Source of the DNA: Chitinophagaceae bacterium
GTDB lineage: Bacteria > Bacteroidota > Bacteroidia > Chitinophagales > Chitinophagaceae
Direction of reading: 5' to 3'
NCBI GenBank assembly: GCA_016708765.1
Contig: JADJFD010000006.1
Span: forward strand, 124,001-188,000
DNA: 64,000 bases
Numbering within the stretch: the first letter of the stretch is position 1; the number at the start of each line of letters is the position of its first letter. Of this stretch, positions 49,608 through 59,680 are shown in pieces. The translations under genes and the position numbers were made by a program. The notes beneath the pieces were generated by a model. That model was given only the letters and a program-made list of their open reading frames with translations, did no database searches and was not told the DNA's origin.

Positions 49608-50351
49608 CTATTGTTTTCTGGGGAACATTTTCCTGAGTCTGTACCGCAGTGTATTATAAAATGAGCCTTTGAAAGCCTGGTCGTAAAGCTCTTTTGCAGT
49701 TTGTTTTACTTGCAGCTGATGTTCTCTTTTTTGTGGTTGCAGTATGGCGAGAGAAAGTCCGCCCCACATGGTATTTTTTTGCAGTTTGCCATTTTGTATA
49801 TCATCAACATAAGTGCCGGGCAGATAATCAACATCTATAAAATGAACGTAAGGACAAGCCTGCCAATTGGCTTCTACAATTCCTTGCCTGCATTCTGGAT
49901 TAAAACTATCGTGGAATAAAATAATGAGTGTGGTGACAGGAATATAATTCTCCAGCACTATATTAATATCTGCTTTTACACCTTCGGTTGTGTGGTCGCC
50001 GTCAATGAGAACAAGACCGAGCTTTTCATTTTTCTCCTTTATTGATTTTAAAAGAGCCGGAAGTATTTGTTTTGAATCGCCAGTATGGAATTCAATGTTT
50101 GGAAATTGCGGCTTTAGTTTTTGATGAACCTCTTCATACAGATCGAGGGCATATACTTTTGGAACGAGTTTGTTGAGTACCTGTAAGCTTCCACCATCTG
50201 CATTGCCAATTTCTATGGCGACTTCAGGTTTTAGTTGTTGTACGATGCTGATGAAACTATGTTTTTCCCAATTGGACATCATCCATGGATTGGGAAATTC
50301 TTTTTCGTAAAAAGATGGTGGATTATTTATTGGTTCGGTGGATGATGACAT
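49608..50351 (-). CDS. SAM-dependent methyltransferase (Methyltransf_24/CmcI-like)
   Basis: 247 residues. AIEIGNADGGSLQVLNKL is the SAM-binding loop, then VYALDLYEEVHQKLK, EFHTGDSKQILPALL and LVLIDGDHTTEGVKADI, the LIDGDH motif typical of Methyltransf_24/cephalosporin-hydroxylase-like enzymes. These act on small molecules or sugars in the cytoplasm. The gene lies 10 bases after dnaE on the same strand, so it may be transcribed with it, which is unusual for this pair. Confidence 0.8.
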   Translation of the reverse strand: MSSSTEPINNPPSFYEKEFPNPWMMSNWEKHSFISIVQQLKPEVAIEIGNADGGSLQVLNKLVPKVYALDLYEEVHQKLKPQFPNIEFHTGDSKQILPALLKSIKEKNEKLGLVLIDGDHTTEGVKADINIVLENYIPVTTLIILFHDSFNPECRQGIVEANWQACPYVHFIDVDYLPGTYVDDIQNGKLQKNTMWGGLSLAILQPQKREHQLQVKQTAKELYDQAFKGSFYNTLRYRLRKMFPRKQ

Positions 50352-50361
50352 TGTATAAATA

Positions 50362-53300
50362 TTATGCAGTAACTACCTGTACATCAAACTGCGGACTTTC
50401 TTCGAGGAACTGTACCATTTCATCATTCATTTCAAATCCGCTGCTCATGGTTACAAGGCTGATCTTTAATTTTTCTTTTGGTATGCCCAATGAAAAACGT
50501 AAAGTGGTCATGCCCGGATGAGCTTTTACATTTTGCTCAATGAACTTTACTGTCTCGGGGTTTAAATCCTGCGGATGTGCTTCGATAGTTACTTGTTTAG
50601 TCATTACCCGTTTCATGGTTTCTGCCAGCGAAACAGATTGTATTTTTAACTCAAATGTTTCCTGATTATAACGTTGTTTTAAAAAACCATTAATCAAAAC
50701 AGTGCTGCCTTGCTGAAGAATGGGTGTTAGCCGCATATAATCTTCTGTGAATAAAGGGAAATCTGTTTTGCCAGAATAATCTTCAATAAAAAAGTTGCCA
50801 TATTTATTTCCACTCTTGGCAACACGGTGCTGTGCATCTACTACTAAACCAACAAGGCGGAAAGGCCTATTGGGATTTGATTGCATCTTGATAGAATCTT
50901 TGAATTCTATAAAATCGGCAATTGGAGTGACACCGTAATGTCGCATTTCGAATTTGTAATTATCTAATGGATGACCACTTAAGAATATTCCGGTAACTTC
51001 TTTTTCAAAATTTAATTGTATTACCAATGGCCATGGTTCGCATTCTGGAATTCTTGGGGGAGGTATTTCCATAGTGATAGGAAGGTCGCCAAATAGAGTG
51101 TTTGCAGTATTCGTATTTTGATTGGCGTAAACCTGTCCGTACTTAATTATCTTTTCCAAGCCATTGATAGTTTCACCGACAGGTACATTAAAATATTGTG
51201 TTCTTGTCAGTTCAGGAAAACAATCGAAACCTCCGGCATAGGCAAGGGTTTCCAATGTTTTTTTACTAACGGTTCGTTGATTGATACGTTTTATAAAATT
51301 AAAGATGTCGGTGTAAGCACCGCCCTTTTTTCTTTCTTCAATTATACTTTCTATAGCTGCGTCGCCAACACCTTTTAATCCTCCAAGGCCGAAACGGATT
51401 TCGCCTTTACTGTTTACAGCAAAACCTTTTAATGATTCATTGATATCTGGCCCGAGTACTTTTAATCCCATCCGTTTACATTCTTCCATAAAAAATGTAA
51501 TCTTTTCTGTGCTGCCAGCGTTATTGAGTACAGCCGACATATATTCAGCAGGGTAGTGGGCTTTTAAGTAAGCGGTTTGATAGGCTACATATGCATAACA
51601 AGTGGAGTGAGATTTATTGAAGGCATATTGTGCAAATGCTTCCCAATCGGTCCATATTTTTTCTAACTTTTCAACGGGTAATAATTTTTCTGTTGCTCCT
51701 TCGATGAACTGTTTTTTCATTTTGTTCAACGTAGCAATCTGTTTCTTACCCATTGCCTTTCGCAATACATCCGCATCACCTTTACTAAAGCCTGCCAGTT
51801 TTTGCGCAAGCAACATTACCTGTTCTTGGTACACGGTGATGCCATATGTTTCTTCTAAATATTCTTGCATCTCTGGCAAATCATACTGAATTGCTTCCCT
51901 TCCATTTTTACGATCAATATAATTTGGAATGTATGCAATAGGTCCCGGTCGATACAAGGCGTTCATTGCAATTAGATCACCAAATTTATCAGGTTTTAGT
52001 TCCTTTAAATATTTTTGCATTCCTGCACTTTCAAATTGAAAAGTGCCAACGGTAGCTGCATGTTGATAGAGTTCAAACGTTTTTAAATCGTCCAATGGAA
52101 TTGCATCTATATCAATCGTCACTCCATGAATTTCTTTAATAAGTGCTAATGCATTTTTAATGATGGTCAATGTTTTTAACCCCAGAAAGTCCATCTTTAT
52201 TACGCCGGCATTTTCAATATCATTTCCTTCTATCTGCGTAAGCCATAGGTTTGATTCTTTTGAAGTCGCAATCGGAATTAATTCCATCAAATCTTTTGGC
52301 GCAATGATAATACCCGCCGCATGAATACCGGTATTACGAACAGAACCTTCAAGGCGTTCTGCTTCATGCAATATTTTACTCAACATAGTGCCGGTATCCT
52401 TATAAATATCACGGAGCTTTTTTACATTCTCCATATCATCACTTCCCAATCCATCTTTTTCTTCCAATGATTTTTCTCCGTCCTTTATTTTCATCGGTGC
52501 ATGTAACACTCTTCTTAATTCTGTGCCCGGACGATCAGGAACTAATTTTGTTAATGCCCTACTTTCTGCTATTGGTAAATCCATTACTCTTGCTACGTCG
52601 GCAATACTTGACTTAGCCGCCATCGTACCATACGTAATAATTTGTGCTACCTGATTCTTGCCATATTTTTCAACAACGTAGTCAATTACTTTTTGTCGCC
52701 CTTCGTCATCAAAATCTGTATCTATATCCGGCATAGATTTACGATCGGGATTTAAAAATCGCTCAAAAAGTAAATTGTATTTGATCGGGTCAATATTGGT
52801 GATGCCAATACAATAGGCAACTACAGAACCTGCTGCTGATCCACGACCTGGCCCAATGAAAACATCTTTTTCCTTCCGGCATCTATAAAATCACCAACGA
52901 TTAAAAAGTAACCGGCAAAGCCCATCATTTTGATGGTGAAGAGTTCAAACTCCAGCCGTTCTTTTATTTCGTCAGTAAGTTCTGTGTATCGTTTAGCGGC
53001 GCCTTCGTAAGTAATATGTTTTAAATATTCCCATTGATTCAGCGAATCGGCGGAAACTTTATATTTCTCAATTGTTTCTTCTTTGGTATGAATCTGAAAT
53101 CTTTTTCAACTGGAAAATTCGGGAGCAGAATATCTCTTGTAAGATTCAATACTTCAATCTTGCCTATAACTTCATTTGTGTTGTCTAAGGACTCAGGAAG
53201 ATCATGAAAGACCTTGCTCATCTCTTCCGTCGTTTTAAAATAAAACTGGTCGTTGGGAAATGCAAAACGTTTGTCTTTTACATTAATATCATCATCATTA

Positions 53301-54034
53301 AAATCCCGCAAGGCGGGGGTGGAGATTTTTTCGCCGGTATTAATGCAGAGCAATATATCATGGGCGTTGAAATCATCCTGCTCTACATAATGCGAATCGT
53401 TGCTGGCAATGATTTTTACTTTATACTTCTTTGCAAATTTTATGAGTACTTCATTTACTTTGTCCTGCTCTGCCATGCCATGCCGTTGCAACTCCACATA
53501 AAAATCATCCTGAAAAATATTGAGCCACCATTTGAATTCATTCTCGCCATCTTCTTCTCCTTTTTTTAAAATAGCTTGAGGTATTGAAGCTCCGAGGCAA
53601 CAAGTAGTTGCAATTAATCCTTCATGATATTTAAGAATAAGTTCTTTATCAATTCTTGGATACTTACCATACATGCCTTCTACAAATCCTAAAGAGGTAA
53701 GCTTGATTAGATTTTTATAACCAACTTCATTCTTCGCCAATAATATCTGGTGGTAACGTTTATCTTTTATTTCTTTGGTAAATGTTTTTTGATGTCTTGT
53801 TTCGGTTACATAAAACTCACAGCCAACAACAGGTTTTACTTTTACGGTGCCATCATCATTTTTATGACGATGAGCCTCTGCCACAAAATCAAAAACACCA
53901 AACATGTTTCCATGGTCGCTGATGGCCAATGCGGGCATCTCATCTTTTATCGCCTTTTTGTAAAGGTTTTGTATTGAAGCTGCTCCATCAAGAAGTGAAT
54001 ATTGTGTATGTACATGGAGATGGGAAAATTTCAT
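50362..54034 (-). CDS. dnaE: DNA polymerase III alpha subunit, two frameshifts
   Basis: Replicative polymerase, about 1,224 residues when two single-base losses are repaired. N-terminal PHP domain (FSHLHVHTQYSLLDGAA), then the palm with the catalytic Asp motif MPDIDTDFDDEGRQ, GIHAAGIIIAPKDL, LYRPGPIAYIPNYIDRK, HhH and OB-fold regions. The gene is broken at 53097-53099 (A3 for A4) and 52867-52871 (T5 for T6). Between the breaks the corrected frame reads TIKMMGFAGYFLIVGDFIDAG and FIGPGRGSAAGSVVAYC, the polymerase signature, so no sequence is missing. Essential gene; errors are most likely in the sequence. Confidence 0.93.
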
Positions 54035-54067
54035 AGCTCACAAAATCATTTATTCTAATATAAAAAC

Positions 54068-55285
54068 TTATCGCTTTTTCTTAAAAGTGTAAATATTTAT
54101 CTTTCCATTACTATAACTACAAACCCAGGCTTCCAGTTTATCATCATCTTCATAAATATCTACACCAACAGGATGGCCGCCACATGGCAAAGATGTCACT
54201 TTCTCAAAATTATTGTCATTGATTTTGTACACATCCACATAGTCGCTGCTGTAGCAGGTTACAAAAAGAAACTTATGATTTTTCGACAACATAATTGTTC
54301 TTGGCTGCGAATGCGTTTTAGCAGTAAATAAAGATTTTCCTGTTGCTGCATCAAGACAGGCAATGGTTCCTAGGCTGTTGTAGGAAACAAAAATATGTCC
54401 GCTGGTATCCATCACCACATGTCTTGGGCTCGACCATACATTTAAAATAGTATCTGTTTGCCAAGTGTTGTTGTCCACCACATGCAAACTGGCACCCCCC
54501 ATAATGGCGATGTATGATTTTTTATTTTCATTATCTACTACTACACCTCTTGGGATGGCGGAAACTTTTACGGTACTAATTACTTTCCCAAACGGATAAA
54601 CATCTTTATTCAACTCAAGCACACTTGTATTTCTGGAATGCCAGTTGCTGACCAATAAATGCTTACTGTCACCTGTAACAGCAATTACTTTAGGCGTTTT
54701 ACCTGTTTCAATTAATGGCACACGGAATGAATCTTTTTTTGCAGATCCCGGATATATAACCGTAACAGGTTTTGTTTTTTGTTCTGCATCAACGGCTCCA
54801 GTATTTTTTGAAAAATCATTTACCCATATTGGAACAATGCCATCTGCATTATGTAGAGAGACCCAAAGGATTTCATCATTATGACTAAAACAGGCTTCTA
54901 CAGGTTTTTCCTGAAAAGAGCTAATGGGGCGACTTTTATTATAATCCCAACCCATTCCTTTAGTTGGTGTAAACTTAAACTCTTTGGTAAGTTTTCGAGA
55001 GGCTTGGTCAAATTCGTAAACACTCATGCCCTCCAGATTCATTGCAAAAAGCTTAGTGCCTTTTGCATTAAAAATTACTGATTTGGTGCCGCTGGCAGCT
55101 GATAAGGTTTCTTTCTTCTCATATTCAAGCCCAGTATATGGTTTTGGAGGCGGAATAACTGGTGTGGTGTCAACAAGAATTAGTCTTTTGGCCATTGAAT
55201 CATCATGGCTTAATGCAGTGCTTCCGGAACTCTGGCAACCTGTTGCCAGAATGTACATGGTAAAAAGGGATAATAAAGTTTGCAT
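54068..55285 (-). CDS. YncE/YVTN-type beta-propeller lipoprotein
   Basis: 405 residues. Lipoprotein signal (LLSLFTMYILATGCQSSG; Cys about 17). Then seven-bladed propeller-like repeats with the typical phrases KHLLVSNWHSRNTSVLEL, IAIMGGASLHVVDN, FVSYNSLGTIACLDAATGKSL, KFLFVTCYSSDYVDVYKI and LEAWVCSYSNGKINIYTF. Envelope-located; such proteins are usually surface or periplasmic scaffolds, sometimes tied to cytochrome or peptidoglycan functions. No partner is evident. It lies 33 bases upstream of dnaE on the same strand. Confidence 0.8.
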   Translation of the reverse strand: MQTLLSLFTMYILATGCQSSGSTALSHDDSMAKRLILVDTTPVIPPPKPYTGLEYEKKETLSAASGTKSVIFNAKGTKLFAMNLEGMSVYEFDQASRKLTKEFKFTPTKGMGWDYNKSRPISSFQEKPVEACFSHNDEILWVSLHNADGIVPIWVNDFSKNTGAVDAEQKTKPVTVIYPGSAKKDSFRVPLIETGKTPKVIAVTGDSKHLLVSNWHSRNTSVLELNKDVYPFGKVISTVKVSAIPRGVVVDNENKKSYIAIMGGASLHVVDNNTWQTDTILNVWSSPRHVVMDTSGHIFVSYNSLGTIACLDAATGKSLFTAKTHSQPRTIMLSKNHKFLFVTCYSSDYVDVYKINDNNFEKVTSLPCGGHPVGVDIYEDDDKLEAWVCSYSNGKINIYTFKKKR

Positions 55286-55583
55286 GGTGTATTTGTCTTA
55301 ATGTTCAATAATAGGAAAAAAATGCTTCAAATCAATGGTTGATTTATCTCAATTTCCTCAAGCTGATTTAAATAACAATCTACTTAATATCAGCCACTTA
55401 GGGTAATGGCAATTTTATGTCCCAAAATTCGTTTAGGGAAAGAGGTTTTTTTTGGGCATTTACCGTTATTTTTGCCCGCCTTCGCAGAGAAGGGAAATTG
55501 TTTGTATTTGTGCTGAATTGAATTGTGTAGGACAGACAATATTTTGGAAAACCCCATGAAATCATCCTAAAACGAAAGACGTA

Positions 55584-56363
55584 ATGGTTAAGCAGATTTT
55601 ACCAGCAGTAGCAGTTATCTTTTTTTTGAGCAGTTGTTCAACTTTTAAACCTCTGAACTTTACAAGTAATAAGCAGGTGGCTACTGCTAAGACCCCAACT
55701 CCTAAGACAAAATTTATTGAAGAGATTTCAGTTGTTCCGCAGACTGATGTAGATAATACAAATAATAAAGAAGAATATAAACCTTCTTCTAAACTTTCAG
55801 CGGCAAGCAGAAAAAAAAGCATGGATGCTGTTACTGTACCAGATAGATTGGATGAAATAAAGCTATACGAAAGAATGTTTTCCAGTATAGCAGCAGAAGT
55901 AGAGAGTGCATCAGCGGTTCAATTAAAATATGCTGTGTTGATGAATACTGAAGTCGAATCATTGCCAAGTAAATCATTGCTTGAAGCAGTGGATGAGTGG
56001 TATGGTGTTCGGTATAGAACGGGTGGCAACACTACCAGTGGCGTTGACTGTTCAGGATTCACTGTTGGTGTATATGCTGCATTATATGGAATGTCAATAC
56101 CAAGGGTTTCTAGAGATCAATACAGGGTAAGTACAAAATTGTCTACTACCGAATTAGCGCCGGGTGATCTTGTTTTCTTTAATACGACGGGAAGAGGTGT
56201 GTCGCATGTTGGCATTTACCTTGGCCATAATAAATTCATTCATGCTTCTGTTTCAAAGGGTGTTATGGTAAATGATCTTTTCGAAAACTATTACCTGAAG
56301 CGTTACATTGGTGGGGGCAGGATAGAGAACAAAGAAGAGATTACACAACAAGGAACTCATTAA
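55584..56363 (+). CDS. NlpC/P60 (C40) cell-wall hydrolase lipoprotein
   Basis: 259 residues. Lipoprotein signal (ILPAVAVIFFLSSCST; Cys about 14), a Lys/Thr/Asp-rich linker to about 130, then the NlpC/P60 domain: catalytic Cys in GVDCSGFTVGVYAAL (about 155), His in GVSHVGIYLG (about 208), third residue His in KFIHASVSKG. Cleaves D-Glu-type peptide bonds in peptidoglycan; lipid anchor places it in the periplasm. The stop overlaps the stop of the convergent flippase gene by four bases. Confidence 0.9.
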   Translation: MVKQILPAVAVIFFLSSCSTFKPLNFTSNKQVATAKTPTPKTKFIEEISVVPQTDVDNTNNKEEYKPSSKLSAASRKKSMDAVTVPDRLDEIKLYERMFSSIAAEVESASAVQLKYAVLMNTEVESLPSKSLLEAVDEWYGVRYRTGGNTTSGVDCSGFTVGVYAALYGMSIPRVSRDQYRVSTKLSTTELAPGDLVFFNTTGRGVSHVGIYLGHNKFIHASVSKGVMVNDLFENYYLKRYIGGGRIENKEEITQQGTH

Positions 56364-57865
56364 GATTTTAATCCCATTCTTCTTTTGATGGTTTGTACAA
56401 CCGGCGTTATGTCAGGTGAAATTTTCATGTATACAACGCCCAATCCATAGAGAATTACGAAACTTGCACTGCGTCCAATTATTCCTACAAATCCATGTAC
56501 ATCTCTAAATGCAAAATAGCAAATGCAATAACAAGCGGCAGCCAGTAATAATGTATAAAGCGATTGAATGGTGAATGGAAAAAGTTTAAACTTTCTCCAC
56601 AAGAAAACAATCCTGATAATATTGTAAATAGTTATTGATACCACAGTGGCAATTGCAGGTCCGATTAATCCATATTCTTTCGTAAGGAAATAAGTTAGTG
56701 GAAGCATTACGCCTAATAAGATAACACCGCTTAGCAATTCAAATCTCCAAAAAGTGGAAGTGGCGATAATTTGTGCATTCACACCTGTCCCCATATCAAT
56801 AATCTTTGTAATTCCTAAAATAAAAAAAATGGACGAGGCTTCTAAATAAGCTGGTTTAACACCGAACGTTTTAATGCCATCTGCAAAATTCATCCATATT
56901 AATAAAAAAATGGCGCAAGCAAATACCAACTGGTTGATGGAAGATCGCTGATAAACTTTTTGAAGAAGGTTCATGTTCTTGTCCTTCCATGCTTTTGATA
57001 AATGTGAAATGGAGGCAGAAATAATTCCCCGTTGAGGCGCTTGGATAATGCTGGTCATAATTGTTGCTAAGGCATAAATACCTGCTTTAGCCGAACCATT
57101 TTCTAATATAGAGGCAATAACAATAGTGTCAAATACCTGTGACAATGTAAAGATCAAAGTGCCTCCGTAAACGAAAGAACAAAGCGTTATAATCTTTTTT
57201 AAAAACCTGCGGCTTACTTTACTTGGTTTAAATGTAAAATGAATTTTTTTTGTAGCAATCAAATAAATAAATAAACTAATTGCAATGCCTGGATAAGTAA
57301 AAGCGAAAAATTTGATAAACAAATCATAGTCCTTAATAACGTTGGTGACGTATAACACAATCAGCAATGTTGTTAATAAACGCCACTGTACTTCCCTAAA
57401 AAAATTTGCCAGCACAGATTTATGCAAACTCCATGTATAAGCTTCCAGCACAGTATAAATAGTGAGGCCAAAGCCCATTGGAAAGATCCAGTAATAATAA
57501 TTCACCAGCTTTGGTGCATTGGTGCCAAATTTTTGAATAACAAGACTCTTCATTGACCATCCTACTATCATTAGCAATACAAAGCCTATCAGGCTTACAA
57601 TCAATGCCCAGGAAATCATATCATTTTTTTCTGGCGGAAGATTGTCATTATAGTATGGATGAAATTTAAAAATATAGGCAGGCATTGCCAATGCTGCAAA
57701 AGAGGCCATCAAAGTGGCAATAGCAATAAAAATTGTAGTAAGACCGTATTCAGCTTCAGTAAAAGTGCCTTCTCTTGTAAAGAAATAAGTATTCAATAAG
57801 CCGACAGCAAAGCCAATATATATTACAATAGATGAAATAATACTTTGCCGGCGAATGCTGCTCAT
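56360..57865 (-). CDS. Polysaccharide flippase (MVF/MATE-type, Wzx-like)
   Basis: 501 residues with about fourteen TM helices. The opening RRQSIISSIVIYIGFAVGLLNTYFF and LTTIFIAIATLMASFAALAMPAYIF, and later FILGITKIIDMGTGVNAQII, match oligosaccharide flippases. Likely moves a lipid-linked sugar across the inner membrane. No glycosyltransferases are adjacent in the window, so the polymer is unknown. Confidence 0.82.
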   Translation of the reverse strand: MSSIRRQSIISSIVIYIGFAVGLLNTYFFTREGTFTEAEYGLTTIFIAIATLMASFAALAMPAYIFKFHPYYNDNLPPEKNDMISWALIVSLIGFVLLMIVGWSMKSLVIQKFGTNAPKLVNYYYWIFPMGFGLTIYTVLEAYTWSLHKSVLANFFREVQWRLLTTLLIVLYVTNVIKDYDLFIKFFAFTYPGIAISLFIYLIATKKIHFTFKPSKVSRRFLKKIITLCSFVYGGTLIFTLSQVFDTIVIASILENGSAKAGIYALATIMTSIIQAPQRGIISASISHLSKAWKDKNMNLLQKVYQRSSINQLVFACAIFLLIWMNFADGIKTFGVKPAYLEASSIFFILGITKIIDMGTGVNAQIIATSTFWRFELLSGVILLGVMLPLTYFLTKEYGLIGPAIATVVSITIYNIIRIVFLWRKFKLFPFTIQSLYTLLLAAACYCICYFAFRDVHGFVGIIGRSASFVILYGLGVVYMKISPDITPVVQTIKRRMGLKS

Positions 57866-57911
57866 GCGGTAAAGATAAGTTGTGGGTGCTAAAAGTAAAC
57901 AGGTCGTACTT

Positions 57912-59639
57912 CTATTTAATTTCTTTTAGAGTTATATAGAAGTTCTTATTTACATCTTCCATTTTATAGTTTAATGGAAGATCAATCTTTTGCCATTCTG
58001 TTTTTGGTGATAACCAAAAAGTTCTTTCGCTACCTATTGAAATTGGCATGTCAAAATCCTTAACGCAGTTTACCCATCGATAAGAGATTTTATTGCCTTC
58101 CTTCTTATACTCCAACACTGGTATTTTTATCGTCCTTAAGTATTGATCAAATACTTTACTCAAATCTATTCTAGCTATTTTAGAGAAATATGTCTCCACA
58201 TCTTTTGAGTCAACTGTTTTGTGGTAAAATTCACTATTCAAGCCTCTTAATATTTTTTTGAAAACTGAATCATTATTAATTATCTGCCGTATTGTATGTA
58301 AAAGACTGGCTCCTTTATTATACATATCGCTGCTACCTTCCTGGTTTACACCATAAGGACCAATTAAAGGTTTATCATTATTGATGTTTTCCCGGATACC
58401 CTGTAAATATTCATCACCAGCTTTTTTGCCATAATGATATTCTGTAAATAATACTTCGGAGTACATAGTAAAGCCTTCATGTATCCACATATCGGCAATA
58501 TCATTAGTCGTTATATTATTAGCAAACCATTCATGGCCGCTTTCATGTATAATAATATAATCCCATTTTAATCCCCAGCCGCTGCCGGATAAATCCATGC
58601 CGAGATACCCATTCTGAAAATGATTGCCATAGGCAACAGCACTTTGATGTTCCATACCAAGATGTGATGATTCGACTAATTTAAATCCATCTTTATAAAA
58701 AGGGTATGGGCCAAACCAATGTTCAAATGCCTTAAACATGGGTTTTACATCCCGGCCAAATTGTTTTTTAGATTTTTCGAGATTGTAGTCCAGCACCCAA
58801 TAATCTAGCGAAAGATTTTTTTCTGTTTCCCCAATATAGCTATCCGACCAATGTACATACTTGCCGATGTAAGGAATGATATTGTAATTGTTGATCGGAC
58901 TTTTTACTTCCCATTTCCAGGTGCTGGTTCCGTATCTATTTTTTTGTTTTAATGCTAATCTTCCATTGCCCACCGCGGCCAATGAATCTGGAACTGTAAT
59001 ACTCAAACTGGCTCCATTATCTGGTTCATCACTTTGATGATCTTTACATGGATACCAAACACTGGCGCCTAATCCTTGGCAAGCAACTGTCATCCATGGG
59101 CGGCCTTTAGCATCTTTACCCCATATCCATCCGCCATCCCATGGCGGGTTAACTGCTGCTCGGGGTTTGCCTGAAAATTCAATCGTTATTGAATCAATAT
59201 TATTTTTTGATGGAGCACCTTCAATATAATAGACATTGCCTTGTCTTGTAAATTTTAATTGTCTTGGCAATTGATGAAGGTTTGATCCGCCACCGGTTGA
59301 CGTTTTCATTACACTCACAGTTTGCCCATCATTACTAAAAACCCGGTCAATTTTCATAGGCTCTTGTAAATCGATCTGCATTTTTATTTTGCTATCAGGT
59401 TGCTTAATTATATTATAAGTAATTTTAACCTCTCCTTTAATTGTTTTTGTTTTATAATCTGGTGTTACATTAATATTATAGTATAGAACATTCCACCAGG
59501 CTCTTTCCGGCGTTATGCTACCACGCAGCGTATCTTGCTTTGTAAACTTTCCTTTTTGATGCAATGGCTGTGCACAAGCACTGATAGAAAATATTAATAA
59601 AAGGGAAATGTATATTGAATTGATAATGTATTTCTCCAT
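57912..59639 (-). CDS. M1-family metallopeptidase
   Basis: 575 residues from the Met at 59639 (MEKYIINSIYISLLLIFSIS), which gives a clean signal peptide (ACAQ). The zinc motif HESGHEWFANN (about residue 365) and DMWIHEGFTMYSE with the third ligand Glu, plus the AWWNVLYYNINVTPDYKTK entry strand, define M1. Like many Bacteroidota members it stops after the catalytic domain and lacks the large C-terminal domain of aminopeptidase N. The usual GxMEN exopeptidase motif is replaced by SHLGMEHQSAVAYGN. Divergent from a peptide-binding protein gene, consistent with peptide use. Confidence 0.9.
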   Translation of the reverse strand: MEKYIINSIYISLLLIFSISACAQPLHQKGKFTKQDTLRGSITPERAWWNVLYYNINVTPDYKTKTIKGEVKITYNIIKQPDSKIKMQIDLQEPMKIDRVFSNDGQTVSVMKTSTGGGSNLHQLPRQLKFTRQGNVYYIEGAPSKNNIDSITIEFSGKPRAAVNPPWDGGWIWGKDAKGRPWMTVACQGLGASVWYPCKDHQSDEPDNGASLSITVPDSLAAVGNGRLALKQKNRYGTSTWKWEVKSPINNYNIIPYIGKYVHWSDSYIGETEKNLSLDYWVLDYNLEKSKKQFGRDVKPMFKAFEHWFGPYPFYKDGFKLVESSHLGMEHQSAVAYGNHFQNGYLGMDLSGSGWGLKWDYIIIHESGHEWFANNITTNDIADMWIHEGFTMYSEVLFTEYHYGKKAGDEYLQGIRENINNDKPLIGPYGVNQEGSSDMYNKGASLLHTIRQIINNDSVFKKILRGLNSEFYHKTVDSKDVETYFSKIARIDLSKVFDQYLRTIKIPVLEYKKEGNKISYRWVNCVKDFDMPISIGSERTFWLSPKTEWQKIDLPLNYKMEDVNKNFYITLKEIK

Positions 59640-59680
59640 AATAATTTTTGTTACTGTAAATTTAAGGCTTGATAACAAAC

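Noticed and set aside
50362..54034. dnaE as two genes or as an intein/split polymerase
   Set aside because: The sequence between the two readable parts is continuous polymerase sequence once two single bases are restored; no intein motifs or extra gene are present.
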